In this document: piece after piece, positions 34,082 to 43,085 of the stretch
Numbering within the stretch: position 1 is the first letter of the stretch
Layout of the letters: every line of letters begins with the position of its first letter
Assembly (NCBI GenBank): GCA_964512645.1
Contig: CAZEJS010000001.1
Location: 124,001 to 188,000, forward strand
DNA: 64,000 nt
DNA from: CAZEJS01 sp964512645
Lineage (GTDB): Bacteria; Actinomycetota; Geothermincolia; Fen-727; Anoxymicrobiaceae
Direction of reading: 5' to 3'
The notes under the pieces: model-generated
The model's database searches: none
The model's input: the letters and a program-made list of their open reading frames with translations, nothing else
Told to the model about the DNA's origin: nothing
Translations under genes and position numbers: made by a program

Positions 34082-35197
34082 TCACCGGAAGAAGTCGTTG
34101 AGGCCGGAGACTATCGCCGCGGCCACCTGCTCCCGCCCCGCCGCGTTGTCCTTCACCAGCGAAACCTGGTTCTCGATGCAGACAACGGGCACCCTGGACA
34201 GAACGCTGCCGATGAGGCAAGTCGGGTGCCCGGCGGGCGTCGCGTTCCCGTTGCTGGTCCCGCCTGTGTCGTCCCTGACGGAAAGCCCCAGCGCCCTGGC
34301 GAGCGCGTTCGCCAGCCGGTCGCTCTCAGCGGCCACCCCCGGGTCCACCACGGTGACGCGGGAAGAGTCGGACTGGGGACACCTCGCGGCGTTCGCCGGC
34401 GGCCTCATGACGCCGGTGTACCCGGAGTCGTCGAAATGGAGCCGGACCGTCACAGAACAGGTGTTGCCTATGTCCGCTCTCGCACGGAGGGAAGCGTAAG
34501 CGTCGGGCGAGTCCTTGGTCAGCCGCACGGAGTAGCCGGCCTGTTCGAGCCTCGCTTTCGTCCTCTGGGCCAGGTCCCACATGGCCTGGATCTCCCCGGA
34601 GGCCCCCTCGTTATCGCCGACGTTAAGCCCGGTGGCGGGGTCAATCTCGCTCCCGGAGCGGGGGGAATGGCCGGGGTCGAGGCATACTGTCCGGCCGGCC
34701 GGGGGGGCCGGCGCGGCGGGCTGCTCCCCCTCGGGAGCGGCGGTGTCCGGCTCCCCGCCCGGCACCGCCCGCGGCGTCCTGCTCCCGCCGGTGAGCTCCG
34801 GCGATTCGTGAAGACCGGCGAGCCTGACGGTCACCGTCTCGTTCGCCTTCGCCCTGGCGCCTTCCTTGGGGTCCTGGCTCCGTACCTTGAGTTTCGAGCA
34901 GTCGCCGGAGCTGTCCTGCATGGGGTCGATCTCGATGAAGAGCCCCATCCCCTCGATGTGCTTCCTGGCTTCGGCGTACCTCATCCCAACGAGCCTCGGC
35001 ACCCTGGGACCGCCGCTTTTCATGACGAGCAGCGCTATCGCCCCGGCCACGATGCCCCCGAGCAACAGCACGCCGAGGGCCATGAGCACGCCGTTACGGA
35101 CGTTTCGCCGTCTGGCGTTGCGCGCCGCGCGCAGAGAGGACCTGGTCAACTCCTCTCTTGCCGGTGCGAAGAAGTCGTCTTCAGCCGTCGGAATCAC
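34082..35197 (-). CDS. Membrane-anchored PASTA-domain N-acetylmuramoyl-L-alanine amidase
   Basis: A 371-residue peptidoglycan hydrolase. A membrane helix at about 35-58 (NGVLMALGVLLLGGIVAGAI) follows a basic cytoplasmic N-terminus; a PASTA-like repeat (PRVPRLVGMRYAEARKHIEG) follows, then a Pro-rich linker. The amidase_3 domain starts TVCLDPGHSPRSGSEID; zinc ligands are the His of DPGHS, a Glu in DNEGASGE and the His in VRLHFDDSG, with the catalytic Glu in VVCIENQVSLV. GTG 35197 has AAGGA 8 bases upstream. It lies upstream of the rplM promoter on the same strand. Confidence 0.85.
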   Translation of the reverse strand: MIPTAEDDFFAPAREELTRSSLRAARNARRRNVRNGVLMALGVLLLGGIVAGAIALLVMKSGGPRVPRLVGMRYAEARKHIEGMGLFIEIDPMQDSSGDCSKLKVRSQDPKEGARAKANETVTVRLAGLHESPELTGGSRTPRAVPGGEPDTAAPEGEQPAAPAPPAGRTVCLDPGHSPRSGSEIDPATGLNVGDNEGASGEIQAMWDLAQRTKARLEQAGYSVRLTKDSPDAYASLRARADIGNTCSVTVRLHFDDSGYTGVMRPPANAARCPQSDSSRVTVVDPGVAAESDRLANALARALGLSVRDDTGGTSNGNATPAGHPTCLIGSVLSRVPVVCIENQVSLVKDNAAGREQVAAAIVSGLNDFFR

Positions 35198-35250
35198 CGC
35201 CGTTTTCCTTGATGCGGAACGCGTTTCCGTCCTTGCCCACTACTAAAGAG

Positions 35251-35280
35251 ATTATGAACGTATCGACTCATGTCCTTCAA
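35251..35280 (-). promoter_or_regulatory. Probable promoter for the PASTA amidase
   Basis: Minus strand: -35 TTGAAG (35275-35280), 18-base spacer, -10 CATAAT (35251-35256), 53 bases before the GTG start, in an AT-richer patch. One mismatch in -10, two in -35. Confidence 0.5.
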
Positions 35281-35397
35281 CGACGCTTTCCGAAAGACGC
35301 GCCGGGCGCCCACGGGGTTCCGCCCGTCTCGCTCCGGCTCCGGGCGGTTCGACCCTCGCAGGTTGCCGGAGGGCGGTTCTAGAAGTATTGTTTCGCA

Positions 35398-35676
35398 ATG
35401 ATGAAACCACATCGCGCGGGACGGGGGCTCTCTCCTGAAAGCGGGGGCACCGTAATAGTCGTAGTAATACTGGTGGCGTGCCTGCTGGTCGGTCTCGCGG
35501 CCGGTTTCGCCGCGCGCGCGCTCACCGGTGAGCGCAGGCCCGAGGGAAAGACGGCGCTGCCGGGTACCGGCCTCCACGCGGAGGGCGCCGCCGTTCCGCG
35601 CGCCGGAGCGCCACGGGGCTGGTGGCCGCCCGGCGGGGTCGCCTTCCCGGGCCGCGGGCGCACCGGGCGGGCATAG
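35398..35676 (+). CDS. Possible small single-pass membrane protein
   Basis: A 92-residue ORF just ahead of the PP2C-like gene. Residues about 18-42 (TVIVVVILVACLLVGLAAGF) form a convincing membrane helix, with a Gly/Pro-rich remainder. There are two adjacent ATG codons but no clear ribosome site close by (GGAGG is about 28 bases upstream), so it may not be translated. No family recognised. The rest of the 35198-35683 interval holds the leftward promoter and nothing else I can support. Confidence 0.35.
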   Translation: MMKPHRAGRGLSPESGGTVIVVVILVACLLVGLAAGFAARALTGERRPEGKTALPGTGLHAEGAAVPRAGAPRGWWPPGGVAFPGRGRTGRA

Positions 35677-35683
35677 AGGACCC

Positions 35684-36892
35684 ATGGAAGAGCAGCGGCA
35701 GTCATACTGGACGATCGGACCCGCGTGCGGCGCGTCCGCCCGCCTGGGCGCGAGGGGGTTCAAGGAAGCTTCCTTGATGCTCGGGGATTTCTCCGCCAGA
35801 GCCTCCGCGGGCTACCTCTGCTTCATGGCGGTCGCCGATGGGTTCGGAGGGCCCGGGCTCGGCGAAGCAGCGAGCCGCGGGGCCTGCGAAGCGGTTCACG
35901 ACGCCATGGACCCCAACCGTTACGAGGATGGCGAGGCGTTTCGCCGCGCCTCGGAGGGCGAACTCGCCGCGGCGGTATCAGCCGCCGACGCGAGCCTCCG
36001 CGGGGCTGATCCGGCCCCCGGGGGAGAGCCCGTTGGAACCACGCTGACCTGCGCGGCGATCGACGCCGAGAACGCATTCGTGGCCCATGTCGGCAACGGC
36101 CGGGCATACGTGCTTACGGCGAGAGGAACACGCCAGGTCACCAGTGACCACGTCGAAATATCCCCCGGAGGGGCCAAGCGCCTGACCAGGGCGCTGGGCG
36201 TCCCGGGAAGCGCCGAACCGGACCTGCTGCGGGTACCGCTGCGGCCGGGCGAGGTGTTTTTCCTCTGCAGTCACGGCGTGTACTCGGCGGTGAGCGCCGA
36301 GGAGATGACCGGGGCGTTCATGAGCAGCCCCGACCTGCAGATCGCCTGTGACTGGCTGGCGGAGACCGCGGCGGCCCGCGGGGCCTCCGGGGACATCATG
36401 GTCGCCGCCTGGAGGGTGCCCGGAGACATACCAGTCGTCGCGATGAAACCCCCGCCCGCAGGGCCGGAGGAGGCGCCCGCGAAGAAGGGCGGATGGCGGC
36501 GCAGGGCGCTCGTGGCGCTGTTCGCTGTTCTCTTTCTCCTGGGAGGCACTGTCGGAGGGTGGTTCATCGGTTCGATCTTCTACCGGGACAAGGGCGTCTC
36601 GAAGAAGCGACCCGCCACCTCCAGCACGGCGAGGTTCTCCGTGGGCGATGTCCTCGCGGTGGACACCACGGGCAGGCCCGAAGCCTGCTATCTCGCCGAT
36701 TACCCCGGCGGGCCGGACCAGACCAGGCTCTACGACGGCTGTAAAGTAAAGGTGGTCTCGGAGAAGTTCTCCGGGGGCGAGCAGTGGTACCAGGTCGAGG
36801 TCATGGACGGGGGTCTGCCCGCCAACGGCAGGGAAGGCTACGTTCGTGAGTCTTTCCTCGTGGAATCCTCCCCGTCACTCCCGTCCCCGTGA
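35684..36892 (+). CDS. PP2C-like phosphatase domain, membrane helix and SH3-like outer domain
   Basis: A 402-residue protein. The N-terminal 250 residues have the PP2C order: MAVADGFGG (DG at 52-53), GTTLTCAAID (118-127), HVGNGRAYVL (135-144; usually GDSR), LCSHGVYSAV (194-203; usually SDG) and SGDIMVAAW (235-243; usually DN). So one metal Asp is His and the last is shifted: activity may be reduced or altered. A helix at about 275-300 leads to an outer SH3-like domain (FSVGDVLAVDT...GREGYVRESFL). ATG has AGAGGA. The last 18 bases overlap the convergent M28 peptidase gene. Confidence 0.7.
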   Translation: MEEQRQSYWTIGPACGASARLGARGFKEASLMLGDFSARASAGYLCFMAVADGFGGPGLGEAASRGACEAVHDAMDPNRYEDGEAFRRASEGELAAAVSAADASLRGADPAPGGEPVGTTLTCAAIDAENAFVAHVGNGRAYVLTARGTRQVTSDHVEISPGGAKRLTRALGVPGSAEPDLLRVPLRPGEVFFLCSHGVYSAVSAEEMTGAFMSSPDLQIACDWLAETAAARGASGDIMVAAWRVPGDIPVVAMKPPPAGPEEAPAKKGGWRRRALVALFAVLFLLGGTVGGWFIGSIFYRDKGVSKKRPATSSTARFSVGDVLAVDTTGRPEACYLADYPGGPDQTRLYDGCKVKVVSEKFSGGEQWYQVEVMDGGLPANGREGYVRESFLVESSPSLPSP

Positions 36893-37909
36893 CGGCGCGG
36901 TGCCTGCCGGGGCGTGGCCGTAGGCGGTGGTGTGCATCGTCTCACACGCGGTCCTGTCAAGCCCCAGCAGGTAATCCCGTATGGTGTTGACCACCTCGAC
37001 AGCCAGGTCCACGAACACGTGGTCCATGGCGTCACCCGAGAGACCGGCCCTGGGATCGCGCTGGTTGCCGGGCATCATCCTCTCCATCCATGCCGCGGGG
37101 ATGCCGGCGTCCCCGAAAGGCTGGTGATCGCTGCCCTCCCCCCGCATCCTCGTAGCCTGCAGCCCCCTGGCACGGGCGTAAGCCGCGAGAATGTCCGCCA
37201 GGGCGGGACTGCTGGGGCCCCAGTCCCTGAAGCATATCTCCGGGCCGACCGCGACGGTGTCAAGGCAGAGCACACCTATAATTTTGTTCCTCTCGTGCTG
37301 GGGCTGCGTTCCCAGGTAGTAAGTGGAGCCGACCCGGGCGCTCCCCGATGAGTTCTCCTCTCCCGCGCCGAAGACGAGAAACCTTATCTCCGGGTAGTGC
37401 TCGATGTCTTTCACCGTTCTCGCCAGCTCGAGGAGAGCGGCGCACCCGGAGGCGTTGTCGTTGGCGCCGGAAGATCCCGGCCTGGTGTCCATGTGGGCGC
37501 AGACGAAGAACGTGTACAGGGAGGTCTTCCCCGGCGAAGCGGTGATCAGGTTCTGCGACGTCATACCGTTTGGCAAGGGGAACTGCTCCATGCCGACCTT
37601 GTACCCGATCTTCTCCAGCTCGGTGAGCAGATAGCTCCCGGCCTGTTTCTCCCCTGGCTTGCCCGCGGGCCGGGGCCCGATGTTCGAGCTGAGGAACGAC
37701 ATCGTCTGCCGTATCCTCTCCGGGTCGGCGGGAAGGGGCTCGGCCTTCTTCGCAGGCGCGGTGGACGGCGCCGTCGAACCCGGGCGCGCCCGCGCGGTCG
37801 TCTTCCTGGTGGCCCTTATCCTGCTCTGGGCGAAGTAGCCCGCCGCCCCGCCGACGGCGAGACCGAGGACCAGCGTCAGGACAAGCCACAGCTTCCTTCT
37901 GCGAACCAT
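36875..37909 (-). CDS. Membrane-anchored M28-family zinc aminopeptidase
   Basis: A 344-residue metallopeptidase. N-terminal helix at about 7-25 (LWLVLTLVLGLAVGGAAGYF), then a Thr/Ala/Pro linker; the peptidase lies outside the cell. M28 zinc ligands: CAHMDTRPGSSGANDNASG (His and bridging Asp), GAGEENSSG (Glu pair), LCLDTVAVG (Asp) and EGSDHQPFGDAGIPAAWME, with DHVF near the end carrying the last His. Overlaps the PP2C-like gene by 18 bases at the 3' ends. Substrate unknown. Confidence 0.88.
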   Translation of the reverse strand: MVRRRKLWLVLTLVLGLAVGGAAGYFAQSRIRATRKTTARARPGSTAPSTAPAKKAEPLPADPERIRQTMSFLSSNIGPRPAGKPGEKQAGSYLLTELEKIGYKVGMEQFPLPNGMTSQNLITASPGKTSLYTFFVCAHMDTRPGSSGANDNASGCAALLELARTVKDIEHYPEIRFLVFGAGEENSSGSARVGSTYYLGTQPQHERNKIIGVLCLDTVAVGPEICFRDWGPSSPALADILAAYARARGLQATRMRGEGSDHQPFGDAGIPAAWMERMMPGNQRDPRAGLSGDAMDHVFVDLAVEVVNTIRDYLLGLDRTACETMHTTAYGHAPAGTAPSRGRE

Positions 37910-37997
37910 GATACGAGACTCTACATTCTTCAGTACCGGTTTGTCGACAGTTCCGGCTGCCGGGCTCCGCCGCGCCGGCCCGTGCCGGCATGAGCGG

Positions 37998-38756
37998 TCA
38001 CTCCCCGCACGTTATATCGTCGGGGTATTCCACCCTCCACAGGAACAGTCCTTTCGCGGGCAGCGGCGCGGCGCACGGAACGTCCCCTCCATCCAGGTGC
38101 GCCAGGAGCTCCACCGGTGACATCCTGCCGGAGGCGACCTCGAGTACGGCGCCGGCCATGATCCTGGCCATTCTGTAGAGGAAGGCGTTGGCCCGGACCG
38201 TTATGAGGACCACGTCCCCGCGGAGCCGGCGGGTGTCGCAGAGCAAGACCTCTCTCCAGGTGGAGCCCGCCTGCGATCCCGAGGCTCGGAAGGCGCCGAA
38301 GTCGTGCGCCCCGACCATCGTGCCGCACGCCTGGCGCGCGAGCTCGAGGTCGATCGTCCCGCGGAAGTGATGGGTGAAGTCGCCGAGCAGCGCGCCGGGC
38401 GCGGCCCTGTTCAGGACGAAGTATCTGTACTCCCGCCAGAGCGCGTCCCTCCTGGGGTCGAAATCGTCGCGGACCCGGCGGAGGGAAACCACCTTCAAGC
38501 CGCGCGGCAGCACCGCGTTCAGTCCCGCCAGCAAAGCCTCCGGTTCTGCTCCGTCCTCGACGTCGAACGAAACCGCCTGGCCCGCGGCGTGGACGCCGGC
38601 GTCGGTCCTGCCGGCTCCGCTGACGGCGGTCGGACGCCCGGTGATCGTGCCGACGGCCGCCTCGAGCTCCCCCTGCACGGTCGGCACCCCCGGCTGTACC
38701 TGGAATCCGTGGAACGGCGAGCCCATGTACTCGACGACCGCAAGACACTTCGCCAT
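37998..38756 (-). CDS. truA: tRNA pseudouridine(38-40) synthase
   Basis: A 252-residue pseudouridine synthase. Catalytic Asp in GAGRTDAGVHAAGQAVSFD; EYRYFVLNR, GAHDFGAFRASG and the NAFLYRMARIMAGAVLEVASGR stretch (core FLYRMARIM) are family signatures. ATG 38756 (MAKCLAVVEYMGSPFHGFQ) is preceded by GGAGG and starts 5 bases after the helicase stop, so the two are probably translated together; the long frame upstream is a shadow. Confidence 0.96.
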   Translation of the reverse strand: MAKCLAVVEYMGSPFHGFQVQPGVPTVQGELEAAVGTITGRPTAVSGAGRTDAGVHAAGQAVSFDVEDGAEPEALLAGLNAVLPRGLKVVSLRRVRDDFDPRRDALWREYRYFVLNRAAPGALLGDFTHHFRGTIDLELARQACGTMVGAHDFGAFRASGSQAGSTWREVLLCDTRRLRGDVVLITVRANAFLYRMARIMAGAVLEVASGRMSPVELLAHLDGGDVPCAAPLPAKGLFLWRVEYPDDITCGE

Positions 38757-38761
38757 CGCTC

Positions 38762-41470
38762 TTACGCCTCCGCCGCAATGCCCGCCTGGTGCTCGGCGAT
38801 CGACTCCAGCGACGAGTAACCGACGACGCCCCTGTCGATCGCGTCCATGGCCTGGTGCAAGTTCGCCCGCAAGACCGGGTCGGGGGAGATGTCCGCGAGC
38901 TGACGGAGGAGGTCCACCACCTGTTTCATCGTCCTGACCATGTCCCCGATCGAGCGGTCGGGGAACCTCGCGAGCATCTCCTCCAGGGCGGCACCCCCGG
39001 CCCAGAGGTACGCCGCCTCCCCGAAACCGGTGTCGATGCTGCCGTGGAGGTCGAGCCCCTGCTCCCCTTCCGCGGTTCGTATCATCGCCAGCGTGGAATC
39101 GAGCCATTCCAGCACGTCCGTCAGGGCCCCCTGGAGGTGTTCTTCCTCGGCGCGGGCCCTCACGCCGTCCTCGTCGGCGTCGCCGTCGCGCGACTCGTAG
39201 ATGAACCAGGAGGCGAAGGCGGCCAGCTCCTTCGGCTCCAGCCTGGCGATTATTCCCCCGTCGAGCGCGTCCACCAGCAGGAGATCGCACTCGTTGTACA
39301 CGCGCCGCAGCATCTCCCCCTTCTCCGTCAGGTCCTCGCCGCGCATGAAGCCGAACATGTTCAGGACGTTGATCACGTCGACCAGTTTCCGGGAGACCAC
39401 GTCGTGCCCGGAATCGCGCTCCCTTCGGGCATTGTCGATCTGCCTGGTCAGCTTTTCGGCCCTGCGCGCAGCCTGGGCGCAGCGCTCCCTGTGGGCGCAG
39501 TCGTGACAGGGGCTTTTCTCCATGTCCCGCTTGAGCGCCTCCACCCGGCGCGCGAGCTCCGACTCCTCCGGGGTCGCCGCTTCCGGCGCGCTCCGGCCGG
39601 CGGCCTTCCTTGCCAGCGTCTCCATCCTCACGCCGACCTGCCTGCGCACCTTCCGGGTGGGCGAGGTGATCTTCTCGACCTCCGCGCTGCCCACCACCCG
39701 TGGGGGGCTCCGCAGCGTCCCGGCGGTCATGCGCCGGTACCTGCCCATGGAATCGACCACCAGTACGCCTTCCTCGGAACGCTTGCCGCGGTGCCTCCGG
39801 ACCACCGCGAAAACCTTCTCCTGGCCTTTCTGTTCCAGCAGGAAGACGTCGCCCGGCCGCAGGCCGTCGACGGCCTGCCGCACCCGGGCGGTCTTTCTCT
39901 CCCTGGACAGGGACGCGAGGCCGCGCTGCGCTTTAGCGAGCGCCCGCTCAACCTTCCGGTACTCGAGGGCGTCGGCCTCGGGGCACCTGCTGCCGGCCAT
40001 CTCCCTGGTGAGGTCGGCGTCCAGTCCCTCCAGCCGCGCCTGCAGCGTAACCACCCTCGCGTCCGCGCAGTACTGGGCGAAAGAAAGGTTCAACAGCTTC
40101 TGCGTCTGCCCCAGGTCGTGGGCGGCCATCATGTTCGCGGCCATGTTGTAGGAGACTTCGAACCTCGATACCACCGGCGTCGGCTCCCGCCTCACCAGCG
40201 ACTTGATCTGGTCCAGGCTGAAGAACCGCTGGTACATGATCACCGAGTAGCCGATGTCGTCAATCCCCCGGCGTCCCGCGCGCCCGGTGAGCTGGCGGTA
40301 CTCTCCGGAAGTAAGCGGCCTGTGCTCCTCGCCGTTCCACTTGGTCAGGGACTCGATGATGACGCTCCTGGCCGGCATGTTGATCCCGAGGGCGAGGGTC
40401 TCAGTGGCAAACACGATTTTTATCAGCCCGGCGGCGAAGAGCTCCTCGACCGCTTCCTTGAACAGCGGCAGGGCTCCGGCGTGATGCGCGGCGACGCCGC
40501 TCGCCAGGGCGGTCCTGAAACCCGCGTAGTCGAGGCACTCGAGATCGGCGTCCGACAGCGGCGAGACTTTCTCGTCGATATACGACTCGATCGAGGCCGC
40601 CTCCTCGGGGGTGGTTAACCGGAGCCGCTCTTTCAGGCAGAAGCCGACCGAGTCCTCGCACGCGGCCCGCGAGAAGAGGAAGTATATCGCCGGCAGCATT
40701 CTCCTGGAATCGAGCTTTCGAAGCGCGTCGGTGCGCCGGGGCCTCAGGTCCGCCCCTCTCCTCGAGCGGCCTCTCCCGCCCTGTTTCTCGTGCCGGCGCT
40801 TGAGGGCCTCGAGCTGCTCCTCGAGGAGGCGCGGAAGGTTCCCGGAGAAGAGCGGGGCGAGCTCCCTTCCCGCGAAGTAGAAGTCCTTCAGCCTGACCGG
40901 GCGCTCCGAGGAGAGCACGGGGTCAACCGGGCCGCGCAGGCTGGCCATCCAGGCGGCAAGGTCGCGAGCGTTTGAGACGGTGGCGCTCAACGCCACCAGC
41001 CTGACGTGCCGGGGCAGGAGTATGACTATCTCCTCCCAGACCGCGCCCCGCGAGGGGTCCTGCATGTAATGGACCTCGTCCAGCACCACCACCTCGAGGT
41101 CGTCAAGCCGGCTGCTGCCCTCGTAGATCATGTTGCGCAGTACCTCGGTTGTCATCACGACTACGTTCGCGTCGCCGTTGATGCTGTTGTCGCCGGTGAG
41201 CAGGCCCACTTCCGCCGGGGAGATGGCGCGGCAAAGGTCCCTGTATTTCTGATTGGAGAGCGCCTTCAGGGGGGCGGTGTAGAAGAACCCGCCACCCGCG
41301 GACCGGGCCGATTCCAGGGCGTATTCGGCGACCACCGTCTTGCCGGACCCGGTCGGCGCGGCCACCAGGACGGACCTGCCGGCGGACAGCAGCTCTATCG
41401 CCTCTCTCTGGAACGGGTCGAGCGCGAACGGGCAGGCCTTCTCGAATTCATCGGGATCCATGTGCAACAT
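38762..41470 (-). CDS. HelY/Ski2-Mtr4-like DEVH-box helicase
   Basis: A 902-residue superfamily 2 helicase of the Ski2/Mtr4 type found in actinobacteria (HelY), presumably acting on RNA. Walker A is VLVAAPTGSGKTVVAEYAL, the DExH box is VVVLDEVHYMQDPSRG, motif III LVALSATVSNARDL, and motif VI QLTGRAGRRGIDDIGYSVI. The C-terminal third has a Cys cluster (CHDCAHRERCAQAARR) and the DSHCT helical domain (SWFIYESRDGD... QVVDLLRQLADI). ATG 41470 or the in-frame ATG at 41461 may be the start; neither has a clear ribosome site. Confidence 0.9.
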   Translation of the reverse strand: MLHMDPDEFEKACPFALDPFQREAIELLSAGRSVLVAAPTGSGKTVVAEYALESARSAGGGFFYTAPLKALSNQKYRDLCRAISPAEVGLLTGDNSINGDANVVVMTTEVLRNMIYEGSSRLDDLEVVVLDEVHYMQDPSRGAVWEEIVILLPRHVRLVALSATVSNARDLAAWMASLRGPVDPVLSSERPVRLKDFYFAGRELAPLFSGNLPRLLEEQLEALKRRHEKQGGRGRSRRGADLRPRRTDALRKLDSRRMLPAIYFLFSRAACEDSVGFCLKERLRLTTPEEAASIESYIDEKVSPLSDADLECLDYAGFRTALASGVAAHHAGALPLFKEAVEELFAAGLIKIVFATETLALGINMPARSVIIESLTKWNGEEHRPLTSGEYRQLTGRAGRRGIDDIGYSVIMYQRFFSLDQIKSLVRREPTPVVSRFEVSYNMAANMMAAHDLGQTQKLLNLSFAQYCADARVVTLQARLEGLDADLTREMAGSRCPEADALEYRKVERALAKAQRGLASLSRERKTARVRQAVDGLRPGDVFLLEQKGQEKVFAVVRRHRGKRSEEGVLVVDSMGRYRRMTAGTLRSPPRVVGSAEVEKITSPTRKVRRQVGVRMETLARKAAGRSAPEAATPEESELARRVEALKRDMEKSPCHDCAHRERCAQAARRAEKLTRQIDNARRERDSGHDVVSRKLVDVINVLNMFGFMRGEDLTEKGEMLRRVYNECDLLLVDALDGGIIARLEPKELAAFASWFIYESRDGDADEDGVRARAEEEHLQGALTDVLEWLDSTLAMIRTAEGEQGLDLHGSIDTGFGEAAYLWAGGAALEEMLARFPDRSIGDMVRTMKQVVDLLRQLADISPDPVLRANLHQAMDAIDRGVVGYSSLESIAEHQAGIAAEA

Positions 41471-41530
41471 TGTAGCAGTACCGCCGGGCGGCGGCCGGTC
41501 GGGCTCTTCTGGTTTGCGCCTCGCAGCAAC

Positions 41531-41536
41531 TATAAT
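41531..41536 (+). promoter_or_regulatory. Possible -10 box for corA
   Basis: Perfect TATAAT, 25 bases before the chosen corA start; no good -35 is visible at the right distance. Confidence 0.4.
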
Positions 41537-41561
41537 GTTTGACGACCGGAAGGGGCGACGG

Positions 41562-42554
41562 ATGAGAGTCTACTACGAGAAGAACGATGGAGGCGTAAGC
41601 CGGGGGAACTCGCTGGACGGCATCGCGCTCGACGACTGCCGGCTGCTCTGGATCGACATGGAGGACCCGCCCGGCGAAGAGGTCGAGCTCGCCGGTGCTT
41701 TCGTCGGCGCGCACCCGGTAGCGCTGAACACCGTCACCAGGGAAGGCGCGCTTCCCAAGCTCCAGGAGTTCGGCGACCACCTGTTCCTGACGTGGCACTT
41801 CGCGCACGACCGCGGCGGGGACGGAGGGCCCGAGACGTCGACCCTGTTCGCCTTCCTGGGGAGGAACTTCCTTCTCACGATTCACCGCGAGGCGCTGGCC
41901 GGCCTCGACGACGTGTGGAACAAGCTCGAGGCGGACAGCGAGTTGTACCGGCACCAGCCGGCGCTGGCGCTCTACGCCGTGCTGGACAACTCCGTGGACG
42001 AATACTTCCCCATAGTCGAGGACATAGCAAACAGCATCGACAGCTACCAGGACCTGCTGATGTCGGGCCAGGCGCCCCGGGGGCTGGAGACGGTCATCGC
42101 CCAGAAGCACCGCAACATGTCCATGCGCAGGCTGGTCACCATGCACCACGACGTCATCCTCAAGCTCGGCCGCCGGGACACCCCGTTTATCCCCGGGGAG
42201 ATCTCCGTCTACATGATGGACGTGTACGACCTCCTGGTTAGAGTGGCCTCCGAGATAGACACAAACGCCGACCTCATCACGGCCTCGATGGACATCCACC
42301 TCAACGTCGTCTCCAACCGTCTCAACGAAGTGATGAAGAAGCTGACCATAGTGGCGACCATATTCCTTCCTCTGACGTTCCTGACCGGGCTGTTCGGGAT
42401 GAACTTCAAGTACATGCCGGAGCTGGGGTGGCGCTACGGTTACCTGATGGCGTGGATCGCCTTCTTCGTTATCGCGGTGATCACTTACTTCCTGGCCAGA
42501 TGGTTCATCGAGAGACCCCCGAGAAGAAAGCGCCGCCCGAAGGAGGAGGCTTGA
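41562..42554 (+). CDS. corA: CorA-family divalent cation transporter
   Basis: A 330-residue magnesium/cobalt channel. A large cytoplasmic N-terminal domain leads to a long helix (MSMRRLVTMHHDVILKLGR), two membrane helices and the selectivity motif GMN (TGLFGMNFKYMPE). Length is normal. ATG 41562 has GGAAGGGG 6 bases upstream; an ATG at 41534 overlaps the -10 box and is less likely. Its TGA lies in the upstream part of the next gene's possible TTG start. Confidence 0.92.
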   Translation: MRVYYEKNDGGVSRGNSLDGIALDDCRLLWIDMEDPPGEEVELAGAFVGAHPVALNTVTREGALPKLQEFGDHLFLTWHFAHDRGGDGGPETSTLFAFLGRNFLLTIHREALAGLDDVWNKLEADSELYRHQPALALYAVLDNSVDEYFPIVEDIANSIDSYQDLLMSGQAPRGLETVIAQKHRNMSMRRLVTMHHDVILKLGRRDTPFIPGEISVYMMDVYDLLVRVASEIDTNADLITASMDIHLNVVSNRLNEVMKKLTIVATIFLPLTFLTGLFGMNFKYMPELGWRYGYLMAWIAFFVIAVITYFLARWFIERPPRRKRRPKEEA

Positions 42555-42619
42555 ACGGCCCCACGCTGGAGGCGCCGCTCACCGCAGTGGCTGACGGGCG
42601 CCGCGCGGGAAGGTCGCGA

Positions 42620-43048
42620 ATGCGCCTGGAGAAGGCGACGCTGCACGGGCGCATGACCCGGGAGGCCCCGCTGCTGGCGCTGGCCGTTGCCGTGATCGCG
42701 CTCTCCTTCCTGTTCCCCACGCTCAAGTCCCACCACGCCTGGCCCGGCGTCCCGTGCCTGTTCAAGACCGTCACCGGCCTGCCCTGCCTGACCTGCGGCC
42801 TTACGCGGAGCTTCGCCTTCGCCGCACACGGCAACCTGGCGGCGGCTTTCCGGATGCACCTGCTGGGCCCGTTCCTCTTCGCCGGCACGTTCCTGGCCGC
42901 GGCGTACCTGGGCGCCGTTCTGGCGGGCGGCCGGAGGATACGGTACGAGCTTTCGAAGCCGGCCCGCAGAATGGCGTCCTGGTGTGTCCTTGGGATATTC
43001 TTACTGTGCTGGATATTGAAACTGGCTTTCGTGAGAAGCGGCTGGTAG
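42620..43048 (+). CDS. DUF2752 membrane protein
   Basis: A 142-residue membrane protein of unknown function. The core CLFKTVTGLPCLTCGLTRSF and HGNLAAAFRMHLLGP are the DUF2752 signature (Cys pair plus hydrophobic helices); about three to four membrane segments. ATG 42620 has GGGAAGG 6 bases upstream. A TTG at 42551 overlapping the corA stop, with AGGAGGAGG just before it, is an alternative that would add 23 residues and couple it to corA. Confidence 0.75.
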   Translation: MRLEKATLHGRMTREAPLLALAVAVIALSFLFPTLKSHHAWPGVPCLFKTVTGLPCLTCGLTRSFAFAAHGNLAAAFRMHLLGPFLFAGTFLAAAYLGAVLAGGRRIRYELSKPARRMASWCVLGIFLLCWILKLAFVRSGW

Positions 43049-43085
43049 GAGCCGCGGTGTCCCGCGGCGGGGGAAGGAGCGTGGG

